Assembly (NCBI GenBank): GCA_009774235.1
Contig: VSNJ01000112.1
Coordinates: forward strand, 1 to 13,765
Length of the DNA stretch: 13,765 nt
Origin: Lachnospiraceae bacterium
GTDB taxonomy: Bacteria; Bacillota; Clostridia; Lachnospirales; Lachnospiraceae
Direction: 5' to 3'
Part shown: piece by piece, positions 13,624 through 13,765 of the stretch
How positions within the stretch are numbered: position 1 is the first letter of the stretch
Layout: the number at the start of each line of letters is the position of its first letter
Notes under the pieces: model-generated
Seen by the model: only the letters and a program-made list of their open reading frames with translations
Told to the model about the DNA's origin: nothing
Database searches by the model: none
Made by a program: the position numbers and the translations under genes

Positions 13624-13676
13624 TGGCTTTGCCATATATTTCAGATAAAAATATATGGCAGCCATTTTTTTATTTA
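13624..13676 (+). terminator. Strong terminator-like hairpin without an obvious gene
   Basis: TGGCT (13624-13628) and GCCATATATTT (13631-13641) pair with AAATATATGGC (13649-13659) and AGCCA (13660-13664), giving 16 base pairs with a 2-base bulge and a 7-base loop. TTTTTTTATTT follows directly on the + strand. The last + strand gene, tRNA-Leu, already has its own terminator 150 bases upstream, so what this one ends is unclear. On the - strand the trailing T run is weaker. Confidence 0.7.
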
Positions 13677-13765
13677 TAACAGAATGTGTAAAAATATTTA
13701 CCTATATAATAAACTATATATACCAGTTTAAATATCTTCAATTAGTCTTTTGAAAATATTATAAA

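Larger units (their letters stand above)
13481..13765. other. AT-rich gene-free stretch at the window end
   Basis: I find no coding region or RNA gene that I can support in these 285 bases. The stretch is very AT-rich. It holds a 10-base palindrome TACATATGTA (13496-13505), a 13-base direct repeat (13555-13588), a short palindrome GGAATTCC (13588-13595) and a strong terminator-like hairpin (13624-13676). It may be the 3' flank of a gene beyond the window. Confidence 0.6.

Overview
The window looks like a piece of the chromosome of a low-GC, Gram-positive anaerobe of the class Clostridia, most likely family Lachnospiraceae. The basis is the gene order (end of the ribosomal alpha operon, then ecfA1-ecfA2-ecfT-truA), an L17 with a large internal insertion, a SpmB-type sporulation gene, a small four-cysteine protein resembling a Lachnospiraceae family, AGGAGG-type ribosome binding sites and AT-rich spacers. 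I could not run a similarity search, so the family-level placement is an inference.

Left part (1-3760, all +): rpmJ with its own promoter, then a 329-base non-coding stretch that folds into several hairpins, then rpsM-rpsK-rpsD-rpoA-rplQ, closed by a strong terminator. These encode ribosomal proteins bL36, uS13, uS11, uS4 and bL17 and the RNA polymerase alpha subunit. Middle part (3810-7249, +): a TTGACA promoter drives ecfA1-ecfA2-ecfT, the shared energising module of group II ECF vitamin transporters, followed by the tRNA pseudouridine synthase gene truA. No substrate-binding S component is encoded here, so the module must serve S components elsewhere.

Next (7306-9643, +): a two-gene unit of a cytoplasmic CE2-like SGNH carbohydrate esterase and an HD-GYP protein with a complete predicted c-di-GMP phosphodiesterase motif set, closed by a near-perfect 21-base inverted repeat that should terminate transcription from both sides. 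On the - strand lie tRNA-Leu(UAG), with its own promoter, and a 520-residue YesN-type response regulator without an adjacent histidine kinase. Its upstream region carries a nested inverted repeat.

Right part (11704-13765, +): spmB without spmA; a 57-residue four-cysteine protein whose predicted promoter sits in an inverted repeat; a PAP2-family lipid phosphatase; and tRNA-Leu with anticodon AAG, whose promoter overlaps the last codons of the phosphatase gene. The last 285 bases hold no gene but contain a 21-bp-period direct repeat and a 16-bp terminator-like hairpin.

Most of the window is ordinary core genome. The best leads for a second look are the rpmJ-rpsM leader, the A34 leucine tRNA, the operator-like repeat before the four-cysteine protein, and the unexplained hairpins at 11496-11570 and 13624-13676. 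I see no mobile element, CRISPR array, phage or defence system.
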